In this document: piece by piece, positions 6,889 through 15,001 of the stretch
How the letters are laid out: every line of letters begins with the position of its first letter
Numbering within the stretch: the stretch's first letter is position 1
DNA from: CAZGMJ01 sp964526785
Lineage (GTDB): Bacteria; Planctomycetota; Phycisphaerae; Sedimentisphaerales; Anaerobacaceae
NCBI GenBank assembly: GCA_964526785.1
Contig: CAZGMJ010000082.1
Coordinates: 1 to 21,970 of the forward strand
DNA length: 21,970 nucleotides
Direction of reading: 5' to 3'
Notes under the pieces: model-generated
What the model was told of the DNA's origin: nothing
The model's input: the letters and a program-made list of their open reading frames with translations, nothing else
Databases searched by the model: none
Program-made: the position numbers and the translations under genes

Positions 6889-9800
6889 CTATCGCAGCAG
6901 CGGGTCGGGTGAGCTTTCCTGTGTCTGCAGCAGGTCTTTTTTCTGGTAGCACTGTTCTTTGAAGACGGCGATTTCGGAGTCGAGGTTTGCGCCGGCCGAG
7001 TCGCCGAAGAAGGCGTGCACGATGGGGAAGACCAGATCGGGCTTTTTCTTGCGGAACTCTTTTGCCATGGCTTCGATTTTAGCCGTTGCGACTCCTTCCT
7101 GCATGCAGGTGAACGGGCCGACGTGGAAGATGCCGGAGATGCAGGCGTCGCCGTCGGGTTTGACCAGATCGTGCATGAGGTGATAGGCGATGCCGGTGCT
7201 GAGGGGCGATTCGCCTTCGATGTTGCCGTGGCCTTCGTGTTTTTCTTCGAGCAGTTCGATCATCTCCATGGGTTTGGGCAGGACGTGCCGGCCGGCGAGC
7301 ACTTCGTGGAACGGTTCGGCGATTCTGTGTTCGATGGAGTTCATGTAGCGGCCCTTGAGCATGGATTGGATGACGCGGCCGAGTTGATGGAAAGTCCCGG
7401 CAATGTCGAAGCGCCTGGCGAGGAGTTTGAGGTCGCGTTTGGCGTTGCGAAGGTTCATCTTGTTGACGTAGTCGATCCAGTCGGAGACGGTGTCGCGGAC
7501 GACTTCAAGGCCCTGCTGCTGGAGTTCCTGGACGACGAAATCGGTATAGGAGTCGTGCTGGCGCATATAGATCTCGCCGATATAGAGGACCAGCGGGAAG
7601 CGGCCGCGACCATTTACGTCAATGGCTTTGAATGCCTCGACGGTTTGGCGGCCCCAGGCGACGAGTTCATCGGTGCGGGCGCCGTTTTCCACGATTTTCT
7701 CGAGGGCCAAACGCTGACGGGTTTTGAGTTCGTCCACTGCGGCGGGGTCCATTGCGTACGGGCGGAATCGCAGGGTCGTATCTTCGAGCAGGTCGGCGGC
7801 GTTGATGCCTTTGAACAGGATGCTCTGCATCTTCATATTGCCCCAGAAGCCGAGCTTGCGGGGGAATGGGATGTCGAAGTAATCGGTTTCGGACGACGGC
7901 CCGGCGACCGGTATCCTGGCGAGTCCTTCCTTGTCCATGAACATGCGCACCAGTTCGGTGTACTTGCCGAAGCGGCAGGGACCGCTGGTGGTCGGGAGCA
8001 TAACGAGGTAGCTATTTTCGACGTGCTCGCGGCCTTTTTGTTCGATCTGCTCGTTGAGGAAGCCGATGGCATCGCCGACGACGCCCTTGAGCGGGTGGCA
8101 GACTTCGGTGTGGATGTGTCTGCGGGCGGCTTCGTAGCCGCGTTCGGTGTTGGTCGGCAGCACGAGGCTGTCGACGCCATAGTGGCGCAGGCCTGCGGCG
8201 GCGACGTAGCTGGCGTCGCCCATGTAGGGGATGAGCCAGGTTCGGCCGTGCGAGTCCCCTTTGGGGCGCATCCTGATCTTCTCGCGATCGAGCGGTTTGG
8301 GTTTGGTCTGGTTGACGACGCGTTCGTGGGCCTCGGTCCGAGTGACGAAGGGGGCGTTGTTGGTCTGGGCGTCGGTGAGCAGAACGAGCATGGGTTTGTC
8401 CGCGGCCTGCTGGATGTGCTGCTCCTGGTAGATCTTGAGACTGTCGGGGCCGCAGGCGAAGTTGATCATGCGGATGGCGAAAAGATTCGGATGGTCGGCG
8501 ACGTAGACGTTCGCTTTCAATATCTTGACGCTCTGTACCCAGAACTCATTCTCGACGATTTCATCGAGCGGAACGTCGGCGAACTTATGCTCGAGGAAGA
8601 CCTGGGGGATGTAGTCCAGGCCGCGGACCTGTGCGAACATGGTGCCGGAGTTGGAGCTCGCCTCGGGGTCGAGCAGGACGTAGTCGCGGCCGATGCCGAC
8701 GTAGGCCTTCTCGTTGTTTTTGGTGACGCGGTCGAGGAACTTGTCGCCTTCGGCAAACAGGGCGCTGCGGAATTCGGCTTCCACGCGGTCCGCCTGTTCG
8801 ATGGCCTGGCGAATCTGCCGGTCGCTGAAGTGAAAACCGATGCGGTCGAACTCGGTGCGGAAGGCGTGGATGAGCAGTTCGATATCGCCGAAGTGGAGGA
8901 TCGGGTTGATCTGTTTTTCCTTGTCAAGCGAGAGGACATCGTTGAGAACGTAGCCCTCGGATTCGGTGTATATGCAGTATTTCAGATCGGGCGGTTCGTT
9001 GCTGCGCTGCTCGATGAAGCTCGGGTTGAAAAGGTACTCAATTTTCGGTTCATTGTTGAGCACGGCGGCGTGGCCGGTGGCGAGTTTGCGGGCGATGCAG
9101 AACTCGGTGCGCGAGTTGTCGACGCCGATCTTGGCTATTTCGTTGTCGCTGACGGGCGAGATGACCGGATAGAAACCCAGACGCGCGAGCAGCGCGCCGC
9201 TCCATACGCCCTTTTCGCCCAGCGTGGCGGTGCTGCGTTTGATGCCGACGGTTTTTTTGCCGGTCAGGTCGGCTTTGCCGGACTGGACGTCGGCAAGCGT
9301 CGCGCCGAACTGTTTGAAGTACTTTTCGAAGATGCGGTGGTATTTTTCGACGTAGTTGGGCTTGGGTTTGCGCGAGGCTTCGGAGTTACCGCGAGGGCAG
9401 AAGCCTCCGGTGATAATCTCATCGTCCTCGATGGAGAAGACCTCGAGCATACAGTCGCGCATGCCGCAGGTGCCGTCGGGGAAGAGTTCACGGCAGAGGA
9501 TTCGTTTTTTGTCGAAGGGCATATCGACGATGCCCCAGCCACGGAAGGCGGATCGGCACTCGCTGCCGGCCGCTTCGGTCTGCATGATATGCCTGCGGAT
9601 ATCGAGGGCCTGGCCCCAGGCGCCGAACATTTCGCGATGGGGATAGGCTTCGATCTGTTTGCGGGTGACCTGGGCGAGGGCGGCCAGAAAAGCGCGACCG
9701 AGCGGCGGGCCCCCCTGGGCCGAGCATTTCTCGCCCACATAGCCGGCGCCGCCGACGAATTTGAAGTAGTAACTGGCGGCGGTGCCACGGACGATAGCGG

Positions 9801-11520
9801 CTGCGATTTCATCAATGCCGAAACCTTCGGCGATGAGTCGATTCTCGTCCATTTCCATAAAGACGCCGCAGGTGCTGTCGATGATCGGCACCTTTTTCGC
9901 TCGCAGCGCGGCTTCCTGGAGGGTGTTTTCGACGTTGAGATTGATGATGTCCGCCATGTTTTCGAGGGTCTGGCCGGAGCCCGCCTGGCAGGAGTAATTC
10001 ATCTTGGCTTCTTTGACCGTGCCATCGGGGGCGAAGCTGGTGAATTTCATGTCCTGTCCGCCGACTTCGAAGATCGTATCGACCTGCGGGTCGTAGTGCT
10101 TGACGCCCATGGCGTGACATGTGATTTCATCGGTGACGCGGTCGGCGGGGACGGCACCGGCCTGCGCGATATCCCGCGATTTCTTCTTGCTGACGAGGAT
10201 TTTTTCGTAGAGCTTTCGAGCCGAGCCGGTGGCACCGACACCCCGGACGGTGACGGCGTCCTTATGTCGGCTGAGGTATTTGAGGACACGCTTGAGGGAT
10301 TCTTCCGGGTTGCCGTGGGTCTTGATGTAGAGTTTGTCGAGCAATCGGCCGGTTTTGAGGTCCACCAGCGCGCCTTTGGTCGTGGTGCTTCCTCCGTCGA
10401 TACCGAGGACGACTTCAGTGCCCTGCGGGATTTCCTCTGCGAGGTCCTGGCTTTGCTCGTGCACGCGCTCGAGCGATTCGGACAGAGCGTGCGTAAACTG
10501 CCGCTTGCGACGGCTGTAGGCGGCCACTTCGTCGAGTTGGGCGGAATTGAAGACAAATTCGTTTCCCTGTTCGATGGCCTTGGCGGCTGCACCGATAGCC
10601 GCGACATTCTGGAAATGGTCCGGGGTGACGATGGGAATGCCCAGAAATTCCTCCAGATTCCTGCGGATCAGATCGTTTGCCATGACTCCGCCGGTGGCAA
10701 CGGCGCAACCAGCGGGGAGGTTCGAGTCGAATTCCATCGAGCCGAGCACGTCGATCTTGTAGTTTCGAGCGACGGTACGGAAGAGCCCGGCGAGGTTATC
10801 GACGCGGGTGGCGCCTTCGTTTTGCTTGTGAATAAGGTCCGACTGAATCACGACGCCGCAGCGGGCGAGGAACTCGCTCGGATCGCTTGACGTTGCGGCT
10901 TCTTCTTCGGCCTGAGCGAACATTTCTTCGAGCCGCAGTTGCAGTTTGCGGCGATTGGCGACGCGGATTTTCTCTCTGGCGTGGGGATCGTCGGTTGAGG
11001 CCGTATCTTCGAGCTGCGGGGCCGGCACATCTCCTTCGAAGAGTCGCCTGCACTGCTTTTCTATGAGCGTACCCGAGCCGCCGCCGCATTTGGTGCCTGT
11101 TTTCCACTGTTGAATGATCTTCTTGTCCGCGGCGACGCCAAGATTGAAGAAGTATGCGTCTTTGGCACCGATGTGGAAGACGAACTGTGCGTCGGGGGCG
11201 ATCAATTCAGCGCCTTTGGGGATTACGACGCTGTCGTACAGATAAGCGAGTCCCTCCATAACCTTCGAATAGGACTCGGCACCGCTGCCCGTGAAGGCGG
11301 TGCTCTTTATATCGGCGGGGTTAAAGCGGCCGAGCACGTCGGCCCATGCCTCCTTGATGCCGCCGATGGGGTTTGCGAAGTGCATGACAGGGGCCGGGCT
11401 GTATAGTATCCGGCCGGTATTATCGAGGACGGCGTAGTGTACGAATCCGCTGCCAACGTCAAATCCCACATATACCTGCGCACTTTGATTGTGTAGCTCA
11501 TCTTTGCCCGATTTACTCAT
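6889..11520 (-). CDS. Giant acyl-CoA dehydratase activase-type protein: tandem ASKHA ATPases + DUF2229 + HgdB-like domain
   Basis: 1543 residues, start at 11520 with GGATGAG close upstream; cytoplasmic, no signal. Domain 1 (about 15-325) is an ASKHA ATPase of the BadF/HgdC type: YVGFDVGSG, FTGSGAES, a degenerate HIGAKDAYFF, Cys145 in TKCGGGSGT and Cys221 in RCGVVIQSDL. An Ala/Glu/Arg-rich insert (about 160-215) separates the two Cys. Domain 2 (about 369-650) is a fuller copy: GIDGGSTTTKGALVD, GVGATGSARKL, EVGGQDMKF, Cys511 in NYSCQAGSGQ and Cys551 in DSTCGVFMEM. A Cys-rich linker (Cys676, 685, 690, 708) leads to a DUF2229 domain (about 755-1085). A C-terminal 2-hydroxyacyl-CoA dehydratase D-component-like domain (about 1090-1510) has Cys1141 (EVCHPLKG), Cys1182 (SGPCRFGKY) and Cys1472 (GPFTCMQEG). 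In the family, ATP hydrolysis on the activase drives low-potential electrons into an HgdB-type Fe-S protein; relatives hold double-cubane [8Fe-9S] clusters. The physiological substrate is unknown. Confidence 0.93.
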   Translation of the reverse strand: MSKSGKDELHNQSAQVYVGFDVGSGFVHYAVLDNTGRILYSPAPVMHFANPIGGIKEAWADVLGRFNPADIKSTAFTGSGAESYSKVMEGLAYLYDSVVIPKGAELIAPDAQFVFHIGAKDAYFFNLGVAADKKIIQQWKTGTKCGGGSGTLIEKQCRRLFEGDVPAPQLEDTASTDDPHAREKIRVANRRKLQLRLEEMFAQAEEEAATSSDPSEFLARCGVVIQSDLIHKQNEGATRVDNLAGLFRTVARNYKIDVLGSMEFDSNLPAGCAVATGGVMANDLIRRNLEEFLGIPIVTPDHFQNVAAIGAAAKAIEQGNEFVFNSAQLDEVAAYSRRKRQFTHALSESLERVHEQSQDLAEEIPQGTEVVLGIDGGSTTTKGALVDLKTGRLLDKLYIKTHGNPEESLKRVLKYLSRHKDAVTVRGVGATGSARKLYEKILVSKKKSRDIAQAGAVPADRVTDEITCHAMGVKHYDPQVDTIFEVGGQDMKFTSFAPDGTVKEAKMNYSCQAGSGQTLENMADIINLNVENTLQEAALRAKKVPIIDSTCGVFMEMDENRLIAEGFGIDEIAAAIVRGTAASYYFKFVGGAGYVGEKCSAQGGPPLGRAFLAALAQVTRKQIEAYPHREMFGAWGQALDIRRHIMQTEAAGSECRSAFRGWGIVDMPFDKKRILCRELFPDGTCGMRDCMLEVFSIEDDEIITGGFCPRGNSEASRKPKPNYVEKYHRIFEKYFKQFGATLADVQSGKADLTGKKTVGIKRSTATLGEKGVWSGALLARLGFYPVISPVSDNEIAKIGVDNSRTEFCIARKLATGHAAVLNNEPKIEYLFNPSFIEQRSNEPPDLKYCIYTESEGYVLNDVLSLDKEKQINPILHFGDIELLIHAFRTEFDRIGFHFSDRQIRQAIEQADRVEAEFRSALFAEGDKFLDRVTKNNEKAYVGIGRDYVLLDPEASSNSGTMFAQVRGLDYIPQVFLEHKFADVPLDEIVENEFWVQSVKILKANVYVADHPNLFAIRMINFACGPDSLKIYQEQHIQQAADKPMLVLLTDAQTNNAPFVTRTEAHERVVNQTKPKPLDREKIRMRPKGDSHGRTWLIPYMGDASYVAAAGLRHYGVDSLVLPTNTERGYEAARRHIHTEVCHPLKGVVGDAIGFLNEQIEQKGREHVENSYLVMLPTTSGPCRFGKYTELVRMFMDKEGLARIPVAGPSSETDYFDIPFPRKLGFWGNMKMQSILFKGINAADLLEDTTLRFRPYAMDPAAVDELKTRQRLALEKIVENGARTDELVAWGRQTVEAFKAIDVNGRGRFPLVLYIGEIYMRQHDSYTDFVVQELQQQGLEVVRDTVSDWIDYVNKMNLRNAKRDLKLLARRFDIAGTFHQLGRVIQSMLKGRYMNSIEHRIAEPFHEVLAGRHVLPKPMEMIELLEEKHEGHGNIEGESPLSTGIAYHLMHDLVKPDGDACISGIFHVGPFTCMQEGVATAKIEAMAKEFRKKKPDLVFPIVHAFFGDSAGANLDSEIAVFKEQCYQKKDLLQTQESSPDPLLR

Positions 11521-11548
11521 AGCTCATCCGCCACATTCTACATGTATT

Positions 11549-11554
11549 ATCATA
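11549..11554 (-). promoter_or_regulatory. Possible -10 box for the activase gene
   Basis: TATGAT on the minus strand lies 28 bases before the ATG at 11520. No good -35 hexamer stands 16-18 bases further up. A second, better-looking TATAAT on the same strand is at 11667-11672, also without a clear -35. Either could be the activase promoter. Confidence 0.25.
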
Positions 11555-12375
11555 ACAGGGCCAAACGCTGCGAGCAGCGACAGAGATACCCCTTGATGGC
11601 TTACCCTTCTTAGAAACGGCACCGGCCGCAAGCGGCGATCCTCACGATGGATCCAGATGCGCGACCATTATAGCCGGTTTTGCCGAAAACTCCAGCGTTT
11701 TGTATTACGACCACCCGGCCGTACGCTGCAACAGAGCGAGTCATGTACTGCGATGCACAGCCTCCATCAATCATGGTATTGTGCCCGGGAAACCTGTAAT
11801 TATGGCATTCTCTACCCTCCATAAGTAGAAAGGTTCGTATTCCGACATGCTTTACGAAGTTTTTTCCACGGGGACGGTCGCCAGCGGCTATGACCAGTGA
11901 TACACTCATCGCACAGGTCGAGGAATACGTTTCGCTACGGCAAAGCACCTAATACCGGCCGGAAAGAAGAGGGATATCAGTACTGTTAATAACCTGTTGC
12001 GCATTTTGTTGGGATCTGTGTTTTCCAACAGTCCCCGGCTGCTACGGCCAGATCTGCTGTGAGAAACATCAACACCTCACAGAAAAACCAACATCTTTTC
12101 CACAGACCCGCGAGCTATGAGAGAGAGGTAAAGTAAGCGTTGAGAGGAGGTTATGCATAAGCGAGCAAGAGACGTAACGAAGTAACAGTCTATACGACAA
12201 CGATTACTAATTCTTTTTATCTTATAAATACTATCTATCAACAAAGCCAGTACCCACCGAGTGTTCAAAGGCTCAGCGCAATTTGAAGGACGAGAGACTT
12301 TTTTCTGGCAGATTAGCAGGGGGCACTATCCGCATCAACTGCAGGGAGTCAGGGAGGCATCATATGAAAATTTGG

Positions 12376-12453
12376 CGGCACTTGGGTGCCGGATTGTGTG
12401 TAGTCCACACAACCCCTGCCGAGACAAGAATCTTGCGATCATAACCGGCTTTT
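12376..12453 (+). promoter_or_regulatory. Tandem hairpins in leader of the sulfatase-fold gene
   Basis: Three perfect stems stand in a row: CGGCAC-TTGG-GTGCCG (12376-12391), TTGTGTG-TAGTC-CACACAA (12394-12412) and CAAG-AAT-CTTG (12425-12435). The last is enclosed by GCCG (12418-12421) pairing with CGGC (12446-12449), which is followed by TTTT, giving a terminator-like outline 17 bases before the ATG at 12470. This resembles a structured leader or attenuator. It matches no riboswitch class that I recognise. Confidence 0.35.
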
Positions 12454-12469
12454 AGTATGTTGTCGGTTC

Positions 12470-14446
12470 ATGCCTGATGCGTCGAAACAGACTGAAGACA
12501 GTACAATCGCGTATCCTTCGCGGCGGCGGTGGTCTGAGCGGCTCTTCGCTCATGCGTACAGCGCTATCATGTTCGGCGCCTTGTTTTGCACGCTTGCGGC
12601 CAAGCTGTTTCACGCGATACGCACGGACCTGCTCGGCCAATACTATACATGGATACTGACGGATGTTGCACTGTTGCTGCTTGTCGAGCTGGTTCTGGCG
12701 GCGGTATGTTACCGGTGGCGGCGGGTTGCGGTGGTGCGTGCGGCGACCATCGCTGCGGCAATTATATGCACGTGGTCGGTGATGAACGCCGGGTGGGTGA
12801 TACGCACGGGTACGCAGATTCTTCCACGGGTGCTGCTGCCGCTGGTGCGGGATCCGCTCAACGCTTTGTTGATGGTCGGCATGAATCTCGCGCAGGCGCC
12901 GCGTGCGGCCGTTATGCTGCTTGGCCCGAGTGCGATTGCGCTGGGTTTTCTTTTCTACATCCTCGCCCGGCCGAGAATACCGCAGTACAACCGGCGGCTG
13001 TTTCTCAAGCGGTCATTCGCTTCTGTGACTATCATTCTGGCGGCTCTGATCGTTCGCCAGTCGGTGGGTTGGAGCGGTTCGGTTGATATCCGATCGGTGG
13101 GGCTGCGTTACAACAGCCATCTGCGCGCGATAGGCAGTCTGCTGAGTCCGCGTCACAAGCATCTGGACGTAGCCAGGCGTCACCTGCCGAGTACCGACGA
13201 GATCGAGCTTGCGCGGTCGGAGACGCGGCCGCCGATGAACGTCGTCGTGATCATCCTGGAGGGCGTGCAGTATCAACATACTTCGCTGGAGGATGCCGGC
13301 GATTCGATTACTCCGTTTCTGGCGAGGCTTGCGAGCGAGGGAGTGGAGTTCAGCAACGCGCGGTCGTGCCTGACACACACGACGAAAGCGATCTTTTCGG
13401 TATTGACGGGACGGTATCCCTCGGCGTCGCAGGATCTGGCTGAGACGGTACCGGCGATTGAGCCGTATATGAGTCTGGCGACGGTACTTGAGCGGCAGTT
13501 GGGTTATCGCACGGCTTTCTTTCAGTCGGCCAAAGGGAATTTCGAGGCACGTCCGGGACTTGTGTACAACCTCGGTTTCGACACTTTTTTTTCGAGAGAG
13601 GATATCGAGGATCCGAATCATTTTGTCGGTTATCTTGCGTGCGATGAGTTTGCTCTGCTGGAGCCGGTCACGAAATGGATAGCAAGTTCCGAGGAGCCTT
13701 TCTTCCTGGCGTATCTCTGTTCGGTGACGCACGATCCGTATGAGGTGCCTGAATGGTTTGCGGAGCCTGCGAAGGACCCGATGACGCGGTATCGCCAGAC
13801 GATTGCCTACACGGACACTTTTCTGGCCGCGGTGGACGCAGAGCTTTCGCAACTGGGCATAGCGGACGAGACCGTTTTCTGCGTGGTGGGCGATCATGCT
13901 GAGGCGTTCGGCGAGCACGGGCTTTCGGGTCACGAGCGCATTGCGTACGAAGAGGTTCTGCGTATTCCATTTTGCATTCGCGCGCCGTTCTTTACCGATG
14001 CGGGGCGAGAGATAGACGGGTCGGTCAGTTCAATCGATGTAGCTCCCACGATTCTGGGATTGCTGGGGTTCGACAGCGGGACAGGGCGGTTCGACGGCCT
14101 GAACGTATTGGGCGAGATTCCTGAGGACCGCAGGGTATACTTCGGAGGCTGGATACCGGACGGGCCGGCGGGGTTCGTGCGCGGAGACGTAAAGTTCGTC
14201 TACAGTCCGACGAATGAGTCCGTTCGGGCATACAACCTTAGGGAGGACCCGGTGGAGTTCGTAGCGATTTCGCCTTCGGGTCGGATTGCGGAGGAAATCG
14301 GGCAGGACATAGCGAACTGGCGGAGCAACAGCATCTTTCATGTCAACCAAGAACGGACCGGACGGAAAGTGCTTTACGATGACTGGCTGTGCTGGTGGAC
14401 TCAGCGCGTTGCGGAGGTCCGATATAAGCCGGGCGCGGAACTGTGA
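12470..14446 (+). CDS. Membrane-anchored sulfatase-superfamily transferase (LtaS/EptA/OpgB-like) with Thr nucleophile
   Basis: 658 residues. No Shine-Dalgarno precedes the ATG at 12470, and no better start is visible before the first membrane segment. About five or six hydrophobic segments fill residues 28-200, then a soluble alkaline-phosphatase-fold domain (about 255-600) that should face the periplasm. Metal and active-site motifs: VVVIILEG with Glu264, THTTKAIFSVLTGRYP at 302-317, GDHAEAFGEHG with Asp475-His476, and SGHER with His489. Counting back ten residues from the glycine of LTGRYP puts Thr304 where sulfatases have the Cys that becomes formylglycine. That points to a phospho-alcohol transferase (phosphoglycerol or phosphoethanolamine onto glycan or lipid) rather than a sulfatase; a phosphodiesterase is also possible. 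It stands alone: a 949-bp spacer before, 555 bp after. Confidence 0.88.
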   Translation: MPDASKQTEDSTIAYPSRRRWSERLFAHAYSAIMFGALFCTLAAKLFHAIRTDLLGQYYTWILTDVALLLLVELVLAAVCYRWRRVAVVRAATIAAAIICTWSVMNAGWVIRTGTQILPRVLLPLVRDPLNALLMVGMNLAQAPRAAVMLLGPSAIALGFLFYILARPRIPQYNRRLFLKRSFASVTIILAALIVRQSVGWSGSVDIRSVGLRYNSHLRAIGSLLSPRHKHLDVARRHLPSTDEIELARSETRPPMNVVVIILEGVQYQHTSLEDAGDSITPFLARLASEGVEFSNARSCLTHTTKAIFSVLTGRYPSASQDLAETVPAIEPYMSLATVLERQLGYRTAFFQSAKGNFEARPGLVYNLGFDTFFSREDIEDPNHFVGYLACDEFALLEPVTKWIASSEEPFFLAYLCSVTHDPYEVPEWFAEPAKDPMTRYRQTIAYTDTFLAAVDAELSQLGIADETVFCVVGDHAEAFGEHGLSGHERIAYEEVLRIPFCIRAPFFTDAGREIDGSVSSIDVAPTILGLLGFDSGTGRFDGLNVLGEIPEDRRVYFGGWIPDGPAGFVRGDVKFVYSPTNESVRAYNLREDPVEFVAISPSGRIAEEIGQDIANWRSNSIFHVNQERTGRKVLYDDWLCWWTQRVAEVRYKPGAEL

Positions 14447-14732
14447 CAGGCGGGCAGCGTGCCAGAGGGGAGACCGCTGTTGCGTTTTGACATCATGGAG
14501 GCGTTGCCTTTTTGCAACGGCGCGGAGAATCTTGTCTGATACACGGCTCGGCATGTGGATGAGCGGTAATGTGTGTTAGATAGGGTATGTGGGTGTTGTG
14601 TTTCGGCAACTGTGCGCGGATATGCGTAGTATAAGGAATCTGGGAGCTGCGCCGGCTCGCGTCGTGTAAGGCTTTTTGTCAAAGGCGTTTACGGTTGGGG
14701 AACAGCGGCGGGGCCGTATGATGGCGTAATAT
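14447..14732. other. Intergenic spacer after the transferase gene
   Basis: No gene is supported here. The only clear element is CGTTGC-CTTTTT-GCAACG (14502-14519), a 6-bp hairpin 55 bases after the stop. It may end the transferase transcript, although no U-tract follows. Confidence 0.4.
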
Positions 14733-14747
14733 TGGCATACAACTTGC
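14733..14747 (+). promoter_or_regulatory. Sigma-54-like -24/-12 promoter
   Basis: TGGCATA, four bases, then TTGC matches the RpoN consensus TGGCAYR-N4-TTGC in both sequence and spacing, with a T before it. It would start transcription near 14759 and give a leader of about 240 bases ahead of the ATG at 15002. No activator-binding site or RpoN activator gene was identified in the window. Confidence 0.4.
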
Positions 14748-14782
14748 GGCGAGTAGGGTTTATCTGTCCAACGGCAGACATT

Positions 14783-14835
14783 ATTGGGCGGACGGCCCAA
14801 CACGCAGGCTTTGGAGGAGGATTGGTCCGCCCGAT
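14783..14835 (+). promoter_or_regulatory. Mutually exclusive stem-loops in the thiE leader
   Basis: TTGGGC (14784-14789) pairs perfectly with GCCCAA (14795-14800) in a tight hairpin. The same left arm also pairs over a longer range: GGGCGGAC (14786-14793) with GTCCGCCC (14825-14832), extendable to about 11 bp at the outer end. The long-range loop encloses a purine-rich GGAGGAGG (14813-14820). The two folds cannot coexist, which is the layout of a switch, but no ligand domain and no THI box are recognisable. Confidence 0.35.
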
Positions 14836-14987
14836 GTGAAGATGACAGGATCGGCCCGGCCGGTCTTGATTATGATACCTTTTTGGGGTCGCTCGGAGGA
14901 GGGCGGCTCCACTTTTTTTGCAGAGTGGCAGAGGATTGAAGATGCGGGGGATGCGAGTCGGCCCTTATCGAAACGGCCGGTGTATTG

Positions 14988-14993
14988 TATAAT
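14988..14993 (+). promoter_or_regulatory. TATAAT -10 box, near-leaderless promoter for thiE
   Basis: A perfect TATAAT ends 8 bases before the ATG at 15002, with only a weak TTATCG 17 bases upstream as -35. Transcription would start at or next to the A of the start codon. The start also has no Shine-Dalgarno sequence, as expected for a leaderless mRNA. Confidence 0.4.
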
Positions 14994-15001
14994 CGTTCCT
15001 C

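Larger units (their letters stand above)
11521..12469. other. 949-bp divergent spacer without a convincing gene
   Basis: This stretch separates two divergent genes. Open frames inside it (such as 11610-11948 minus and 12077-12268 minus) lack a ribosome site, a recognisable motif or the third-position G+C bias of neighbours. About 12060-12260 is clearly richer in A+T. It contains an inverted repeat CTGTGAG/CTCACAG (12057-12063 and 12076-12082, 12-base loop), a weaker TGTTGG/CCAACA pair (about 12007-12030) and, at its right end, a series of hairpins described separately. It probably holds both promoters. It could also hide a small RNA or a decayed gene. I found no tRNA or known riboswitch. Confidence 0.5.

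Noticed and set aside
7015..10890. A 1291-codon open frame on the plus strand, antisense to the activase gene
   Set aside because: It mirrors the activase frame; strong third-position G+C bias removes stops on the opposite strand. Its product has a skewed, acidic composition without motifs. Similar long antisense frames lie over all other minus-strand genes.
11610..11948. 112-codon minus-strand frame in the divergent spacer
   Set aside because: No ribosome site, composition unlike neighbouring genes and no domain signature.
12077..12268. 63-codon hydrophobic minus-strand frame in the A+T-rich core
   Set aside because: No ribosome site, and open frames of this size are expected by chance in this stretch.
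12364..12444. Small ORF MKIWRHLGAGLCVVHTTPAE... with GGGAGG upstream
   Set aside because: Only 26 codons, lies over the tandem hairpins, and has no signal or motif; a leader peptide cannot be excluded, but nothing supports it.
13370..13420. Formylglycine sulfatase active site (C/S-x-P-S-R)
   Set aside because: The nearby Cys300 is four residues too early; Thr304 occupies the aligned position and no PSR follows.
14740..15001. TPP riboswitch (THI box) before thiE
   Set aside because: Neither the CTGAGA-type nor the ACCTGAACAGG-type conserved blocks are present.
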